Below, piece by piece: positions 45,291-57,111 of a DNA stretch of 64,000 bases. Position 1 is the first letter of the stretch. Each line of letters opens with the position of its first letter. The position numbers and the translations under genes are program-made. The DNA is from Gaeumannomyces sp. JS-464 (taxonomy: Eukaryota; Ascomycota; Sordariomycetes; Magnaporthales; Magnaporthaceae): contig NGZR01000001.1 of assembly GCA_002197995.1 (NCBI GenBank), forward strand, positions 6,448,001 through 6,512,000. Reading direction: 5' to 3'. The notes below the pieces were generated by a model, which saw nothing but the letters and a program-made list of their open reading frames with translations, was not told the DNA's origin and made no database searches.

Positions 45291-46919
45291 ATGTCACTCA
45301 TCCAGCTGTCGAGGCTAATAGACCTTCCCGAGCCAGACCTCCAGCAAGTTCTTGACTATGCCCTCACGCTCTCCAAACCCGAGGCGGCCGAGCACTTCAA
45401 AAACCTCCTAGGCGACGCTCCCCAAGCCATCGAGTTCATATCCGCCTTCAACGGCCGACGGAAAGACCCAACGGTCCCGGCGGCCAGCCAACCGCAAACC
45501 ACAACTCGACCCAGCAAGATCGACGCCGTCCCAAAGCTCCAGAGAGGCCAGAAGAAGAAGAAGGCCGCGCTTCATACCCCTGCACCGCGCCAAATCACCA
45601 ACACTGGCCCCGGCCCCGGCACGTCGTACAGCAAGAAGGACTTCGAGGAGGATTATATCTCGAGCAGATCTGGCGCATCGAGCCCAGCCCAGCGGCCCGG
45701 TTCGACGAAGCCCCCTCCCAAAGCATCTGCGGTAGCACCACCCCCCAAGCCACCCCCGTCCGCCTCAGGCTCACTGGTCTCGGACCTGCTCCCCGTGCCC
45801 AAGCGAAAGTCGAAGTCGAACTCCAGCAGCCGATCCTCCACACCCGCGCCGCCACCAAAGAATAACAATGCCACCACCAAGGTAGTCATCACGGGCGGCA
45901 CCCCAATGCACGGGGCGTCGACGGCGATATCTGACCTCGATGCCGCAATACGGGCGCTCGAGATTACTACGAACCCCACTCTCAACGGCGACAACGCCGC
46001 CCGCCGGTGCAACTGCGTTGCGGCACGGCACCCGCTGCAGACCGCGGCGCCCAACTGCCTCAGCTGTGGCAAGGTGGTCTGCCTCAAGGAAGGGCTGGGC
46101 CCGTGCACCTTCTGCGGAGCATTGCTACTGTCGCCGGCCGAGGTCCAGGCCATGATCAAGGAGCTGAAGCTCGAGCGCGGAAGGAGCGCATGGCCGAGGA
46201 CCGCCGAGCCAACAAGCGGGCCGACGTCGCCACGGCGCCGCGCCCCTTTTCCAGACCTCTGGCCGCCAGAGACGAGGACATAGGGCCTCGGCCGGGCGAG
46301 GACCCGGCCATCGCGGCGGCGGAGGCTAAAGCAAGGAGCACCGAGACAAGCTGCTGGGATTCCAAGCGCAAAACGCAAAGCGGACGACAGTGCGCGACGA
46401 GGCGAGCGACTTTGACGTCTCCATGGTGGGCAGTATGTGGGCGACGCCCGAGGACAGGGCGAGAGAGCTCAAGAAGCAGCAGAAGCTGCTGCGCGAGATG
46501 GAGTGGAACGCCCGGCCAGACTACGAGAAGCGGACGCAGGTGCTCAGCATCGACCTGGTCGGAGGCAAGGTCGTCAAGAAGATGATGGCGGTTGAGAGAC
46601 CACCGAGCCCCGACGACACGCCCGCGGACCCGACTACGCCGCCGCCGCGTCTGCTGGGGTTATGGGAGAGCTGGATGGGAACAGGGTTGCGGGCGGCGGA
46701 GCTTTCAGCCGCAACCCGCTGCTGCAAGGCCTTATCAAGCCGGTTTACGACGCAAAGGGGAAGGGCACCGAGCTGGAGGGCAGGAAGGATAAGACCACGC
46801 GCTGGAGGAGGGTCCAAGACGATCTCGACGACAACGAGGGTGTTATTCTTGACGGCGGCATTTATGGCGGCTCACCACAGGTGCAAGACAGCGGCCGGGA
46901 AGAGCCAGACTGCGGCTAA
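45291..46919 (+). CDS. ASC-1/TRIP4-type C2HC5 zinc finger protein (three frame breaks)
   Basis: Homolog of activating signal cointegrator 1, which in animals and yeast belongs to a complex that clears collided ribosomes and also contacts transcription factors. About 543 residues, single exon as read. N-terminal helical part (MSLIQLSRLIDLPEPDLQQV), a proline/serine-rich linker, then the C2HC5 finger RRCNCVAARHPLQTAAPNC...CGKVVCLKEGLGPCTFCG (about residues 242-280). Three single bases are missing: near 46178-46182, 46333-46335 and 46626-46632. With them the sequence continues through HRDKLLGFQAQNAKRTTV and DEASDFDVSMVGS to the conserved tail DLDDNEGVILDGGIYGGSP. No ASCH domain is present, as usual for fungal members. 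Cytosolic or nuclear. Confidence 0.85.
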
Positions 46920-47806
46920 GCTGGGGAAAATAAAGGGGTAGTCAAGCGTCTTGGAGTTGCAGAGCATGATGGGATCTGCTGCAATGGCTTATACTTGAAG
47001 AATTGCCACGATACCCATAGGCGAGCTTTAGTTTCTAGGAATAGGCCGCTGACTGCATCGATCTGGTGTTTGGCGAAGGCGCCGGAAGATGGCCTCTAGC
47101 ATTTGAATTTCGTGAAGGGCTCAAGCAGCGAAATGGGGCAACTGTCAGAGAGATACGGAAAAATGGCGTGAGTGTTGTCCATCATGCTATTCCTTCCGCC
47201 AGTTGGTTACGGAGTTATGGGCGCCACGCAACGAAGGCAGTGCTGAGGTGCGCGGATGCTTCCCCATGCTGGCTCTTGCATTCGAGAACACTATTTGGAA
47301 GAGAGGCCAAGAGGACCAAATTGGGAGCTTCGGCACGCAGCGCTTTGTGCTACAGCTACAGTCGGGTTGCTTGGCTTTTTCGGATATAAGACACGGCAGT
47401 CGCAGTTAGGCAGGGTAAGCATTGATCTTTCACCGACGTGCTGACCTCAGTTAGGGTCTCAGCAGCCCGGAGCACAGCGGTACATCCGGGCCGCCCCCGG
47501 TTTTAGCGGTGTTAATGGAGACGAAGAGCCAAACGCATGAAATCGGATGCTGCGAATCGCCGATGATGCAGTGTGCTTGGGCCGATGTAAAATGGAGCCC
47601 TCGACAAAAGACCGGATTATACATGGGCGGTCCCTTTACGCGAGCTGCCTGCCCCGCACCGAGCCCAAGCATATAAACCCCATCCCTCCGACGAAACGGC
47701 ATCAGGCTTGTTCAACTACCGGCCTTCGACCTCAACGACATTGCACCACTAAACACACAAGATACCAACTTACGGCACCCCAGATCCCACCACCTAGGTC
47801 CTTAAG
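46920..47806. other. Intergenic, promoter of aldo-keto reductase
   Basis: Nearly 900 bases without supported gene; ends with a TATA element at 47671. Confidence 0.4.
47671..47677 (+). promoter_or_regulatory. TATA box of aldo-keto reductase gene
   Basis: ATATAAA lies about 135 bases before the start codon at 47807. Inference from sequence and spacing. Confidence 0.5.
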
Positions 47807-49111
47807 ATGTCGGCCCCGGTTATCCCCAAGGGGCTCGCAGAGTCGCTGGAGAACTCCAAGTGCGAGTATCGCACACTGGGCAAGAGCGGGCTCAGTATCT
47901 CGGTGCCAATCTTTGGGTGTATGAGCTTCGGAGACCCCAAGACACTCTCATGGGCCATTGGAGAAGAAGAGGTGAGCGATATTTCCTCCAGTCGCCCGGT
48001 TGGGTCTGCCTTCTGGGGCTGGGCCTTAGCCTGAATGATACCGGTGACTTTGAGATCGGAGGAGCCTCGAGATTTCGGCCGGCGGGCTAAATATCATCCG
48101 CACACAGGCTCTCCCCCTGCTCAAGGCAGCGTACGACCGGGGGCTTAACACCTGGGACACCGCGAACATGTACTCAAATGGAGCGTCCGAGACTATCGTG
48201 GGCAAGGCGCTTAAAAAGTACAACATCCCGCGCCACAAGGTCGTCATCATGACCAAATGTTTCTTCGCCGTCGGAGAGGACCCCGAGCTGCGGGCCTACC
48301 TTGTGAGGGAGCCGGTCGCAAAGTCCAAGGATTACCAGAACCAGCACGGACTTTCCAGAGCGGCCATCTTCAATCAAGTCGAGGCTTCGCTCCGCCGGCT
48401 CGATACCGACTACATCGACCTGCTGCAGATCCACCGCTTCGATCCCAAAACGCCCATCGAGGAGACTATGAAGGCTTTGCATGACCTGGTCCAGATGGGC
48501 AAGGTTCGGTACATCGGAGCCAGTTCGATGTGGGCGACGCAGTTCGCCATGATGCAGTTTTGCGCCGAGAGAAACGGCTGGACCAAGTTTGTCAGCATGC
48601 AGAACCAGTATAACCTTCTTGTAAGTGAGCCGCCGCATGTGTCGCTGGCTGTCAGTACCTCATGAGGACAAAATCTAACGCGAAAGAAAAAATCCCGCCC
48701 TTAGTACCGCGAAGAGGAGCGCGAGATGAACCGTTCTGCAACGCCACCGGGGTCGGCCTGATCCCCTGGGCGCCCCTTTGCCGCGGCAACCTAGCCGGGC
48801 CGCCGACAGACTACGGCTCGACGGAGCGGAGCAAGCAGGAAAAGGAGGCGCAGGCCGGGGCCCACGGCACGGTCGAGCCCGACCTCACCATCATCAAGAG
48901 GGTCATGGAGGTTGCCGACAAGCACGGCTGGCCCATGAGCCACGTCGCTCTGGCCTGGATCAACTCCAAGGTGTCCAGCCCGATCATCGGCTTCAGCAGC
49001 CTCGAGCGCATCGAGCAGGCCATCAGCGCGCGCGGCAAGGTCCTGACCGAGGAGGAGACGAAGTATCTGGAGGAGCTGTACAGGGCCAAGGAGATCTCGG
49101 GTCACTCTTGA
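47807..49111 (+). CDS. Aldo-keto reductase (frame break)
   Basis: NADPH-dependent reductase of the (beta/alpha)8 AKR superfamily, about 361 residues. Exons 47807-47971, 48108-48620 and 48705-49111, introns GTGAGC...ACAG and GTAAGT...TTAG. The catalytic tetrad is visible: Asp in [12 protein letters not shown], Tyr in the same block, Lys in VVIMTKCFF and His in [11 protein letters not shown]. The C-terminal cofactor segment includes [16 protein letters not shown] and [17 protein letters not shown]. One base is missing near 48733; restoring it gives [16 protein letters not shown]. It resembles the fungal group that includes versiconal-type reductases, but there are no secondary-metabolite backbone genes nearby, so a general detoxifying aldehyde reductase is just as likely. 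Confidence 0.88.
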
Positions 49112-50627
49112 GCGGACTGACGGGATTGGGGTTTGGCTGGGCAACACACAGTTCCAGCAGAAGGCATAGGCCGCTGGCGATGGTCTAGGTACCTACCATA
49201 TTACGTGGCCACCGTGAGCTAGCTGACATAGCGCAGAGCAAACACACGGAGAATTATCACTCAGTGGAGACCGGTCTCTTTGCCCATTGGCGCAACGCAT
49301 TCGCTCGATATCTTCAAGACTTAGAATATTACAATCGTGATGTTCAGGCTGTTTCCGTGCCAAAGTAAGCCCATGAGCGTCCATATTGGTCCTAGGGTAT
49401 TATTCCGCGTCGTTCCACTTCTGGCCTTGCAAAGCGCCATTGCAACCTACATGACCCTTCATCCTGCCGTACCCTCGGGCGGTCGTCGGACCCGAGGCTA
49501 GCGACACAGCGGTAGATCGGGTCATCACTGGGGAAGCTCGGGAAACCCCAGGGCCTGCTGAAACAGCGACTCAGATTCGGGAAAAGTCCAAACGAGGAGT
49601 CGACGAAGCCGAGCCGTCAATGGGCTTCTCCCTGATCGGTTCCAGGGCCCGGCTGGCCTGCCTTCCTAGAGTAAAAAAAGCAGAGAGCTGTAGTTCATGG
49701 GGGCGCGATGTTGTAATGTGACCCAAAGAAGACTAGTTGTGTGCCCACACAAACCAGGGGTTAGCACATCTGTTGACTTTATTCGTGCGGCGCGGCGGGA
49801 CGTCGGTGCCGCCAGGTAGACGGCACTGGGAGTGCGACAGGACCGTAGAACGGCCTCCGAGCCATTCCCCTGCCGCCGGAATCGGCGGCACAGAACGGCG
49901 AGAGGGAAGCGAAACACTTACGCTCCGGACTTTGAGCGAGCAGACCTCACCGAAGCGGCTGCGGACTTCGGTCTCGGTGTTCGGGAAAACATTGAGAAGT
50001 TTCGAGGTGGCCTGCGCGGTGGCGAGTCACAGGCCTCCGGCATGGCAAACACCTCGTTCACCTCTCGGCCAGCCTCCTCATCGGCGGCGGAGAGAAACTG
50101 GCAGCCCTTGTCTGCGAGGACCTCGAGACCCATGATACAGAAGATTTTGGTGGAGCTGACCAACCGAATCTAGTCGTGATGATCGCCTTGCATGGGTGGC
50201 GGGCTGTAAGGCACGAAGTCAGCGGAATTGGATCTCCAGACAACGAGACGCAAAGGGCGACGAAGACCTAGGCAACTTGCCAGGATATAGAAACAAGGGA
50301 CAGGTAAGGGGGTCAAGCAAAATAGGAGCAGTGGTGAAACAAACGTTGGTCGAAATCGAAGGTAACAGCCCAGTTGCAAGCAAATCTTAACGATTCTGCG
50401 AAGGGATGACGCGAATGAAAGCACAGAACGCAAGTTCTGACTGAACTGGCCAGCGGCGTGGTGCTCGTAAACGCACGGCTGAGGTTTTCTGGCTTTGGCG
50501 ATGCTTCAACTGGCTGGGGCCGCCAAGTTGCGCTCCTCAAGACGTCGGATCCATCTTGCGACTTACCCGTAGAAAGGATCTTACGCGTCACTCTTTTACG
50601 CTCATTTCCTTGATGCTGGTCGCCGCG
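49112..50627. other. Intergenic, no gene supported
   Basis: About 1.5 kb. A pair of overlapping small open frames on opposite strands at about 49830-50170 has no conserved motif. Nothing else seen. Confidence 0.4.
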
Positions 50628-51212
50628 TTAGCATCTGGTTTGTGTCGGATCAACTTGGCCTGCTCGCTTGGGCTGTGCTTGTCCGTCGCCGTCGTCGTCG
50701 TCGTCACTTTCCCACTCGCCAAACCTTTCCGCGAGGCTGGCCTTGAGCCTCCAGCCACCGGCGGAGCAAAGGCGGTTCAGCCTCCTCTCGAGGTTTTCGT
50801 TCTGGTTCCGCATCGCTTCCTCGGACATTCCAAACCATTCAATCCCTTCCAGATCGGTTCCATCCCAAGAAATACCCTCCAGCGGGGTGTGCGAGGGTAT
50901 GAGGCTAGTGCGGCCGAGGGCGACGATGCCGTTGGAGTCTGGCTTGTGCTCCCGGTCGTCCATGTGCGCGGTTCCCACAGCCTGGGCACTAACTAGGATG
51001 CTGTCGATGCTTGGGAGCGACCTTGGAGGGCTGGGTGAGCGAAGCCCCGGAAGCTCGTTCGGGCTATCAGTTTGGTGATGGCCAAGATCGCCTGCGACCG
51101 TGGTTGGCGTGGGCGGCACGCCCCAGTCGAGAAAAGTTTGTACCAGCTGATGAAGAGGCCTTGGTTGCGGAGGGATTGATGGCCGTCTTAGGACTGGAAG
51201 CGAGGAATTCAT
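50628..51212 (-). CDS. Hypothetical protein, 194 residues
   Basis: I do not recognise this protein. From the ATG at 51212 it starts MNSSLPVLRRPSIPPQPRPL, has a short hydrophobic/aromatic motif LVQTFLDWGVPPTPTT, a proline/serine-rich middle, a motif GISWDGTDLEGIEWFGMSEE, a helix with Arg/Asn (QNENLERRLNRLCSAGGW) and an acidic run DDDDDGDG near the end. No signal peptide or membrane span. The composition differs from the shadow frames and no frame break is needed, which supports coding, but there may be an unseen upstream exon because the frame stays open beyond the ATG. Function unknown. Confidence 0.45.
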   Translation of the reverse strand: MNSSLPVLRRPSIPPQPRPLHQLVQTFLDWGVPPTPTTVAGDLGHHQTDSPNELPGLRSPSPPRSLPSIDSILVSAQAVGTAHMDDREHKPDSNGIVALGRTSLIPSHTPLEGISWDGTDLEGIEWFGMSEEAMRNQNENLERRLNRLCSAGGWRLKASLAERFGEWESDDDDDGDGQAQPKRAGQVDPTQTRC

Positions 51213-51981
51213 GGCCTTGGCGGTAAAGTGCGATATATTTAGCGGGACCACGAATGCCTGGTCCTGTTGTAGCCCAGTCAAGGCTCAAAGTGTGAGAGTT
51301 CTCAGTCTCATGCAACTGTTACTTTTAGGTGTGGAGAGCTGTAGAACATGAAGGCCCTGTACAATATGTAAGGGGAGAACTGGGCGGGTAAGGTTCTTCT
51401 AACCAATCTGCCGAGGCAAGGCTGACGAGGAAGTGTCAGATGCAGCTGAGCGAGCGGTCCCTGGGAGGAAATTGTGATGATATCGATTGCGAGTAGGAGG
51501 GGAGTGAGGGTAGGCATGTGGTTCTACCTTGGAATATATTCGTGGGACCAGAAAAATCGTTTGCTGTCTGTGTGGCACAAATATGTGTAAGTGGTTAAAG
51601 CCTCTGGCGCTTGCCAACGCATGGCTTTGTCAAACTTTGAAGGCTCATGCTGGATTTGCTCAGAACCCGGTTCCATTCCAGCCCGACTTTGCCTTTTCAT
51701 CAGACCCAACTCACCCGAATGCTATCTCCGACCACGGTTCCCAACGCCGAAAGGCGCTTGAGCAGGCCTATAAAGGCACTGATCTCACAGGAAGAAGCAG
51801 ATCACGAAACAGAGCCTCGACTCCTACTTCCAGTGGCACTCCCAAAAACCAGGCCAGTCAACTCAGTGACAACAGCTCCCAGAATGTTGAGCCATCACCA
51901 GAGAGCAAGCGACACAAGAACTGAGCCGGCACTAGTGCTTCTCCAGGCCTTCTATCCTGCCAACCGCCCATCTTCGCGGCC
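51213..51981. other. Intergenic between divergent small genes
   Basis: About 770 bases. A Ser/Asn-rich open stretch ends at 51924, but lacks a convincing start; it may be leader sequence. Confidence 0.35.
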
Positions 51982-52355
51982 ATGTCTTACGGCACCATGG
52001 ACATCGGCACCAAGGCGCCTCCGCCAAAGGAACCCGACACGCTGTCACTAGCCAGCACTGATTCATCGCTCACCACTGGTCCAGTCATCAGCGAGTGGCC
52101 GTACTCGGGGCCGTGCCGGTGCCCGCAGATCGAGACCAGGGTCGAGGCCGGCATATTCACCCCCCTCGTGCACGACCCTACGGGTACCTGGACCGCCATG
52201 TGCAGTGGCGTGCGATAGAGCGCTACTTGGTCATGGTCCGGCTGCTTGGGCTTCTGATTCTTGCCGTCGGCATCTTCATCTGTCTTGCAATTGGGATTAT
52301 GGTCGATGGATATCTGCATGGGGGCAAGTATCTGAGGGATTTTGTCAAGGGGTAG
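51982..52355 (+). CDS. Small single-pass membrane protein (frame break)
   Basis: About 124 residues. Soluble N-terminal part with acidic/serine content (MSYGTMDIGTKAPPPKEPDT), a CxC element in YSGPCRCPQIETRVEAG, then, after restoring one missing base near 52175-52180, HVQWRAIERYLVMVRLLGLL leading into a clear hydrophobic helix (LLILAVGIFICLAIGIMVDG, about residues 92-112) and a short basic tail ending KYLRDFVKG. Family not recognised; similar small proteins with one membrane helix are common in fungi. Membrane orientation cannot be told. Confidence 0.6.
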
Positions 52356-53958
52356 GGCGACGGGAAGTATTCGTGTAGAGCAAGAGAGGTGGGAGATGGG
52401 GTGTGAAGTGGAGGGGATGTCTCAATATAGGTAGCTGATCCGCAGGAGAGCTCAAGGGGACGACGATGTGGGAGAGTCGAGTTTGTGGGAGGAGAAAGTG
52501 AAGTGAGGATCGATACCAAAAAGAGCGTCGTTTTGGAATTTACTGCAAAGGAATTACCTGAGGGGCAGCCATCATCCATATACGCGCAGAATAGGGCTCT
52601 CCGTGAGAGCTGTGAATAACAGAAGCTTCCTGCTTACTTGATTGCTTGCTTGTCCCTTTTCGTGTGGAATTTTGTTGTGTGAAGAAAGTAGGTACTTAGG
52701 TAGGCAAGGGTGGGTGCTTAAAATAAAAATAAGGTAGATTACCCGGAGATTTGCGTCAACGTTGGATGGCGTATTTTCGGCTGGCCATCCCTCAGCCGGC
52801 GCAGGGGCCAACTATCGGATCGGGCACACGAACAGCTGCGCCGAAGTGGACACCGGGGAGCGGCCCGAAAGCCACGTGATTTCGTGTTTTGCTGCTCTGG
52901 CTCTGCTGAGTCATGCCAGCTGTTCTTGCTTCTCGACGCTAGGAACCGCCAAAGCTGCAGCACGAAATTGGTTGTGCGACCCACATGGTTGAGTTTGTGT
53001 GTGTGGCGTCGAAGGGGAAAGAAAACAAAAATAAATAACTCGAAGGACTCGGATGCGGGATGGCAAGATCCAGCCAGGATTTGGGTTGTGAGGTACGTAG
53101 TAGGGCTCGCATCATCGGATAGATCTGTTATTCCCGCAAATCGCATGGTGCGGGAAATGGGAAATCGGACATGGGAAGAATGCGTCACGGGTTAATCGAG
53201 CACCGCCTGCCGAATAGCAAAGGCCGCGTCAGGAGGGGCTGGTCAAGGTGCTCACCTCACACGGATGCAATTGGCGTGCTTGGCCGCCTAATTCGACAGC
53301 AGAGCAAGCCGAGCGGGGCACAAGACCTGTCGAGCAACAGATGGACAGCCTGAGCCCGAGCCCCTGGGTCCCGCGCACTGTGGCAGAGGCCTGGGTGCAC
53401 AGTGCCCAAGCGCGGCCAACCGGCTGCTCTCGGTCGGGTGCGCAGTTGGGTGCTGCGTCGCGAACCGCGTAAGAAAGCACTGCTGGAGGTCAAAAACCAA
53501 ATCTCGCAAATCCAGGCCTGACGAGACCTTGGCTCCGCCCCAGCTTCCACACCCGCGGCCCGCGCTCACGTCCCGATCCCCCCTCTCGCAGCGACTCGTA
53601 GCAAATGTCTCTGGGCCACTCTGCGGTTTCCACGTCGCCGTCCCGCCGCCGTCGCCACTCAATTGTTCTGTAGCGCTGCCGTCGCGGCCCCTTTGTATTT
53701 TCTGTTTTCCCGTGACGTGACGCAGCGTGCGGGAGAGGGCCCCATCAGCATCTCGGGTTAGTCATGAGCAGCGCCAGACTGGACACGCCCACCACGCACC
53801 ACACGGCCTCCATTCGACCAGGGCTCGCCTGCCCCCACCCTGGCGTCCACGGCCACGGCCACCGCGACGGCCACTGCTTCCCACCGCTTCTGCCCGCGAC
53901 AATCCCGTCGCGTCTTGCTGCTCGACCGACTCCAACGCCGTCGTAGTCCACCACCACT
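52356..53958. other. Intergenic, leader of Whi5-like gene
   Basis: About 1.6 kb. The last 400 bases are GC-rich and probably the long 5' leader of the Whi5-like gene, with an upstream ATG at 53764. No gene supported. Confidence 0.4.
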
Positions 53959-54153
53959 ATGAACGGAGCAGCACCGAGGCACGGCGACCGCGCCGCCGCG
54001 CGCGACCAGCAGCACGCGGACGCGCCTGCTCCCGATGCCAGCCGCCGGTCCGTCTTCTCGCTCCCCTCGCTCCGCGGCACAGACACGCATCCGGCGTACA
54101 CACAGCCCCTCACCGGACACGCCGCGTCGAGCTTTCCGGGCTCCTCCTTCGGC

Positions 54154-54185
<32 letters not shown>

Positions 54186-55930
54186 CTACGCCATTGCTAG
54201 CTCGCACTCCTCCGCTGCGGACAAGGCTCCCTCGCGTGCCGCCCCCGCTGACCGTCCCGCCCGCCCTGGCAACCCGACGCAAACTGCTCGCGCATCCTCC
54301 AACTCCAATGCGAACTCCCAGGACACCAACGCTAGCTCTGTGTCCAGCAACAACGGCTCGGACCCCAGTAGCAACGCATTTACGCCGCCGGCCAGCGCCA
54401 GTGATGGTGGCACAAGCGGGGAGCATGGCGAAGGGGCCAACACCAATAACTCTAGCAGCCAGGAGTCGCAACTCCTACAGCTCTCGCAATTGGCAGCCGC
54501 CCAGGAGAAGATGCCCGTCGATGTCGACATGCTCACCAGTCCCGTTGGCTCTGGCCTCTCCCGCAAAAGAATGGCCGACGGAGCCGTGAAGCACACGCGC
54601 GACTCGTCCAGCGCGTCTCCGGTGTTTGGTGGCGTCAGCGGCGGCGCTGGTGGCGGCGGCCACTCCCGCAACCCTAGCTCAGTCAGCATTGCGTCGACCG
54701 CAGGTAGCCGTATAGGAGAGGTTAGTAACCTGTGTGCTGGCAGCACGGCGTGTCTTGCCGTGGGCTGCTCAAGACAATGCATCTCGAGGCTGCTGCGTGG
54801 ATATCCGCTTGTCGCAAAGCTGACATTTATCTCTGTGCCTTGTGCTGCTGTAGCTCTCGGCGGAGCTCAAGGCGCGTCTGTCGTACGCCATGGTCAAAGT
54901 AAACAATGGGTGGCAATCCCACAACATTGAACAGGTCGAGACTCTTGCTTCTCGGGCCGCCTCGCCGAGCTCGACAGCCTCGACGCTTCACGGTCGCCAC
55001 GGGTTGTCGGCCAGCCCCCGTCTCCACGGCGCGTCCTCGCGGGGCACTAATAGCACCTCTCCCACGGCGGGTGGCCCGGCATCTATCCCTAGCGTGCACC
55101 AGCGCCGCCAGCATCACCGGTCCGGCTCACACGCAAGCAGGCCATACGCTGCTTCTGCAATGTCACCCCCGCCTCGCCTGAAGCCCGCCCCTTCCCTAGC
55201 ACCTGCCGTTTCCATCCAGCCCTCGCGCTCAGTCGTTCATCCCCGCCGCAACTCAAACCCGGCATATACGCCTACGTTCTTGTCTCATTCCGGCCACTAC
55301 GCGAGTCCCAGGACGCCTGCCGAGACTGGCTCGGTAAACGGCACGCCAAGGCAGACGGCGAGGACACCGCTTGTTGACCCCATCCTCTTCTCGCCCCACC
55401 AAAACGTTCGCGAGCAGGATGCCATAGAGTCGCTCCTATTCATGAGCAGTCCAGGAAACTCGGCCAACCTGAAGCACTCGTTCCCACCCTCGTCCTCTCA
55501 GCCAGTCGTGTCAACACGCACAGGGGCGACAGCGCCTGGGAGCCAGCGGACAGCTCTGCCGACGGGCCAGCCCCGCAAAAGTCTACCCGCCGGTAGGCCA
55601 CCGCCCAGCTCACAGCTGACTAAGAAGGTTGGGTTTGAGAAATCTTTGAGCAACCTGAGCGAGATGGACGTGGATGATCAATACAGCCCACACGCATCAC
55701 GGGGAAAGCCGAGGCAAAGAACCAATGGCGATTTCCATCCCCCTCCACGGCAGAAGTTCCCACTCTCGGTTCCGTCGGGCCTCAGTGTGACGTCAAGACG
55801 ACGCCCCGGCCTAGCAGAAGCCGATATTGACAAGATGTTAGATCGCTGCATGGACGAGGAGTCTTCAGACTCGGAGGGCGAGATACAGATTCCAGTTCGC
55901 CGGGAAGGACCTGGAGTGGTGAGGACTTGA
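53959..55930 (+). CDS. Whi5/Nrm1-like G1/S transcriptional repressor
   Basis: About 612 residues in two exons, 53959-54720 and 54854-55930, intron 54721-54853 (GTTAGT...GTAG); no frame break. The diagnostic segment is at the start of exon 2: LSAELKARLSYAMVKVNNGW followed by QSHNIEQVETL, the Whi5/Nrm1 family motif that binds the G1/S transcription factors (SBF/MBF). The rest is disordered: an (AAC)11 repeat at 54154-54186 coding 11 Asn, many Ser/Pro/Thr-Pro sites (for example TPRQTARTPLVDPILFSP), consistent with control by cyclin-dependent kinase, and an acidic end (DEESSDSEGEIQIP). In yeast such proteins delay the cell cycle until enough growth has occurred; the same role here is inferred. 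Nuclear. Confidence 0.8.
54154..54186 (+). repeat. (AAC)11 trinucleotide repeat in coding sequence
   Basis: Eleven perfect AAC units code for 11 consecutive asparagines in the disordered N-terminal part of the Whi5-like protein. Such repeats are prone to length change between strains. Confidence 0.95.
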
Positions 55931-57111
55931 TTCATCCGCCCAATGGTTATGCCCGTATGCCTTTCAGCGCCAGCATTTATCCTTCTGCCGCCCGCGGAGA
56001 GTGGCTCCATGTCCCCATTTCCTAAGCATACCGCACTCAAAACTACTGTTTTCATCGCTAGCAAATATTGTCACTTGCAAAGCATTCTCATTATCTTCAT
56101 TTTTACTCCATCGACCCGTCGGATGCTATCCGTTTGCGAGCTACCCCATTTGCATTCGCTACTCCATGCACTGGAGCGCCGTAGATAGCACACGCAAATG
56201 TTTCCCCTTTTTCCTTCCTGGACGAGCCAGGACTGCATCCCCAGTTGAGTCTACCACCCATATATGACCCTACCTATCCACGCCTTGTCTATAGCGGGTT
56301 TATATGCGGGCGGTATCTACTTGCATCTGTTTTCCGGCGCTGCCTGCACTGGCCATCTTTGCTCATTTTCATCCTTGACGGTTCTCTTCATATTTCTATG
56401 GTCTCGGTTTCTCCATGTTTTATACGATGATTACGAATGGCATATTTTTTTCTGCGTTGCACAAGAGGATATACTTATCTATGTCATCCATGCTATCTGC
56501 TCCTCGCGGATAGATCTCGGTGCATTCAAGGGAATATCTGGCGTTGGGTTCATTGATCCCAGGTTGTCATTCAGATTCCATCTTCTATGGGTCCTTAACT
56601 TCTTTGCTTTCCCGAGTATTGTTGGGTCAAATCCAGTGGCATGTATCCTCCCTTTTTCATCCTACCCGTTCGCGGGCTCTCACCATTCCACGCCGCGTTC
56701 CCCGGCACCCGATTTTGTTGCCGGACCTCCCGCATCCCCGACTATGCATGACTGCTCAGAGCCCCGAGCCCGCCTGGAGCGTGCCGAGGTAAATATTTCA
56801 CTCCACTCAGCCTGCGATACGATGACGGGAGCAAAGATGCAGTGAAACAGTACAAAATCTTAGACCCATGAGCGGTTGGTGGGTAGTCATTAGGATGAAG
56901 GCGTGACCGGTGCGGCGTAGGGTGCAAGTGGAAAGGCAGTACGAGAAAGACAAGAAACAACAAACGCCATCCATAATAGTGTGCATCTCAGTGTACGCCA
57001 AGCGTGGGTCCCGAGAGTATCGTCAAGTCGTGAAATAGAAAAACCCCGAGTGCTTGTCCCTACCACTCAAAGGTGCCTGAAAGGATGTCTCATTGATGGC
57101 CCGACATATGC
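55931..57111. other. Intergenic between convergent genes
   Basis: About 1.2 kb between the 3' ends of the Whi5-like and glycine-zipper genes. Relatively T-rich on the + strand; a hydrophobic open frame at 56264-56845 is judged non-coding. Confidence 0.4.

Noticed and set aside
47807..49111. Aldo-keto reductase as part of a polyketide cluster
   Set aside because: No synthase, P450 or cluster regulator lies nearby; similarity to versiconal-type reductases alone is not enough.
49832..50173. Overlapping small frames on both strands
   Set aside because: Neither shows conserved residues or gene context.
51529..51924. Ser/Asn-rich open frame before the small membrane protein
   Set aside because: No convincing start codon, no conserved motif; kept as possible leader sequence.
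56264..56845. 193-codon hydrophobic open frame downstream of the Whi5-like gene
   Set aside because: T-rich 3' region gives apparent hydrophobic residues; no helix spacing or family signal, no promoter space.
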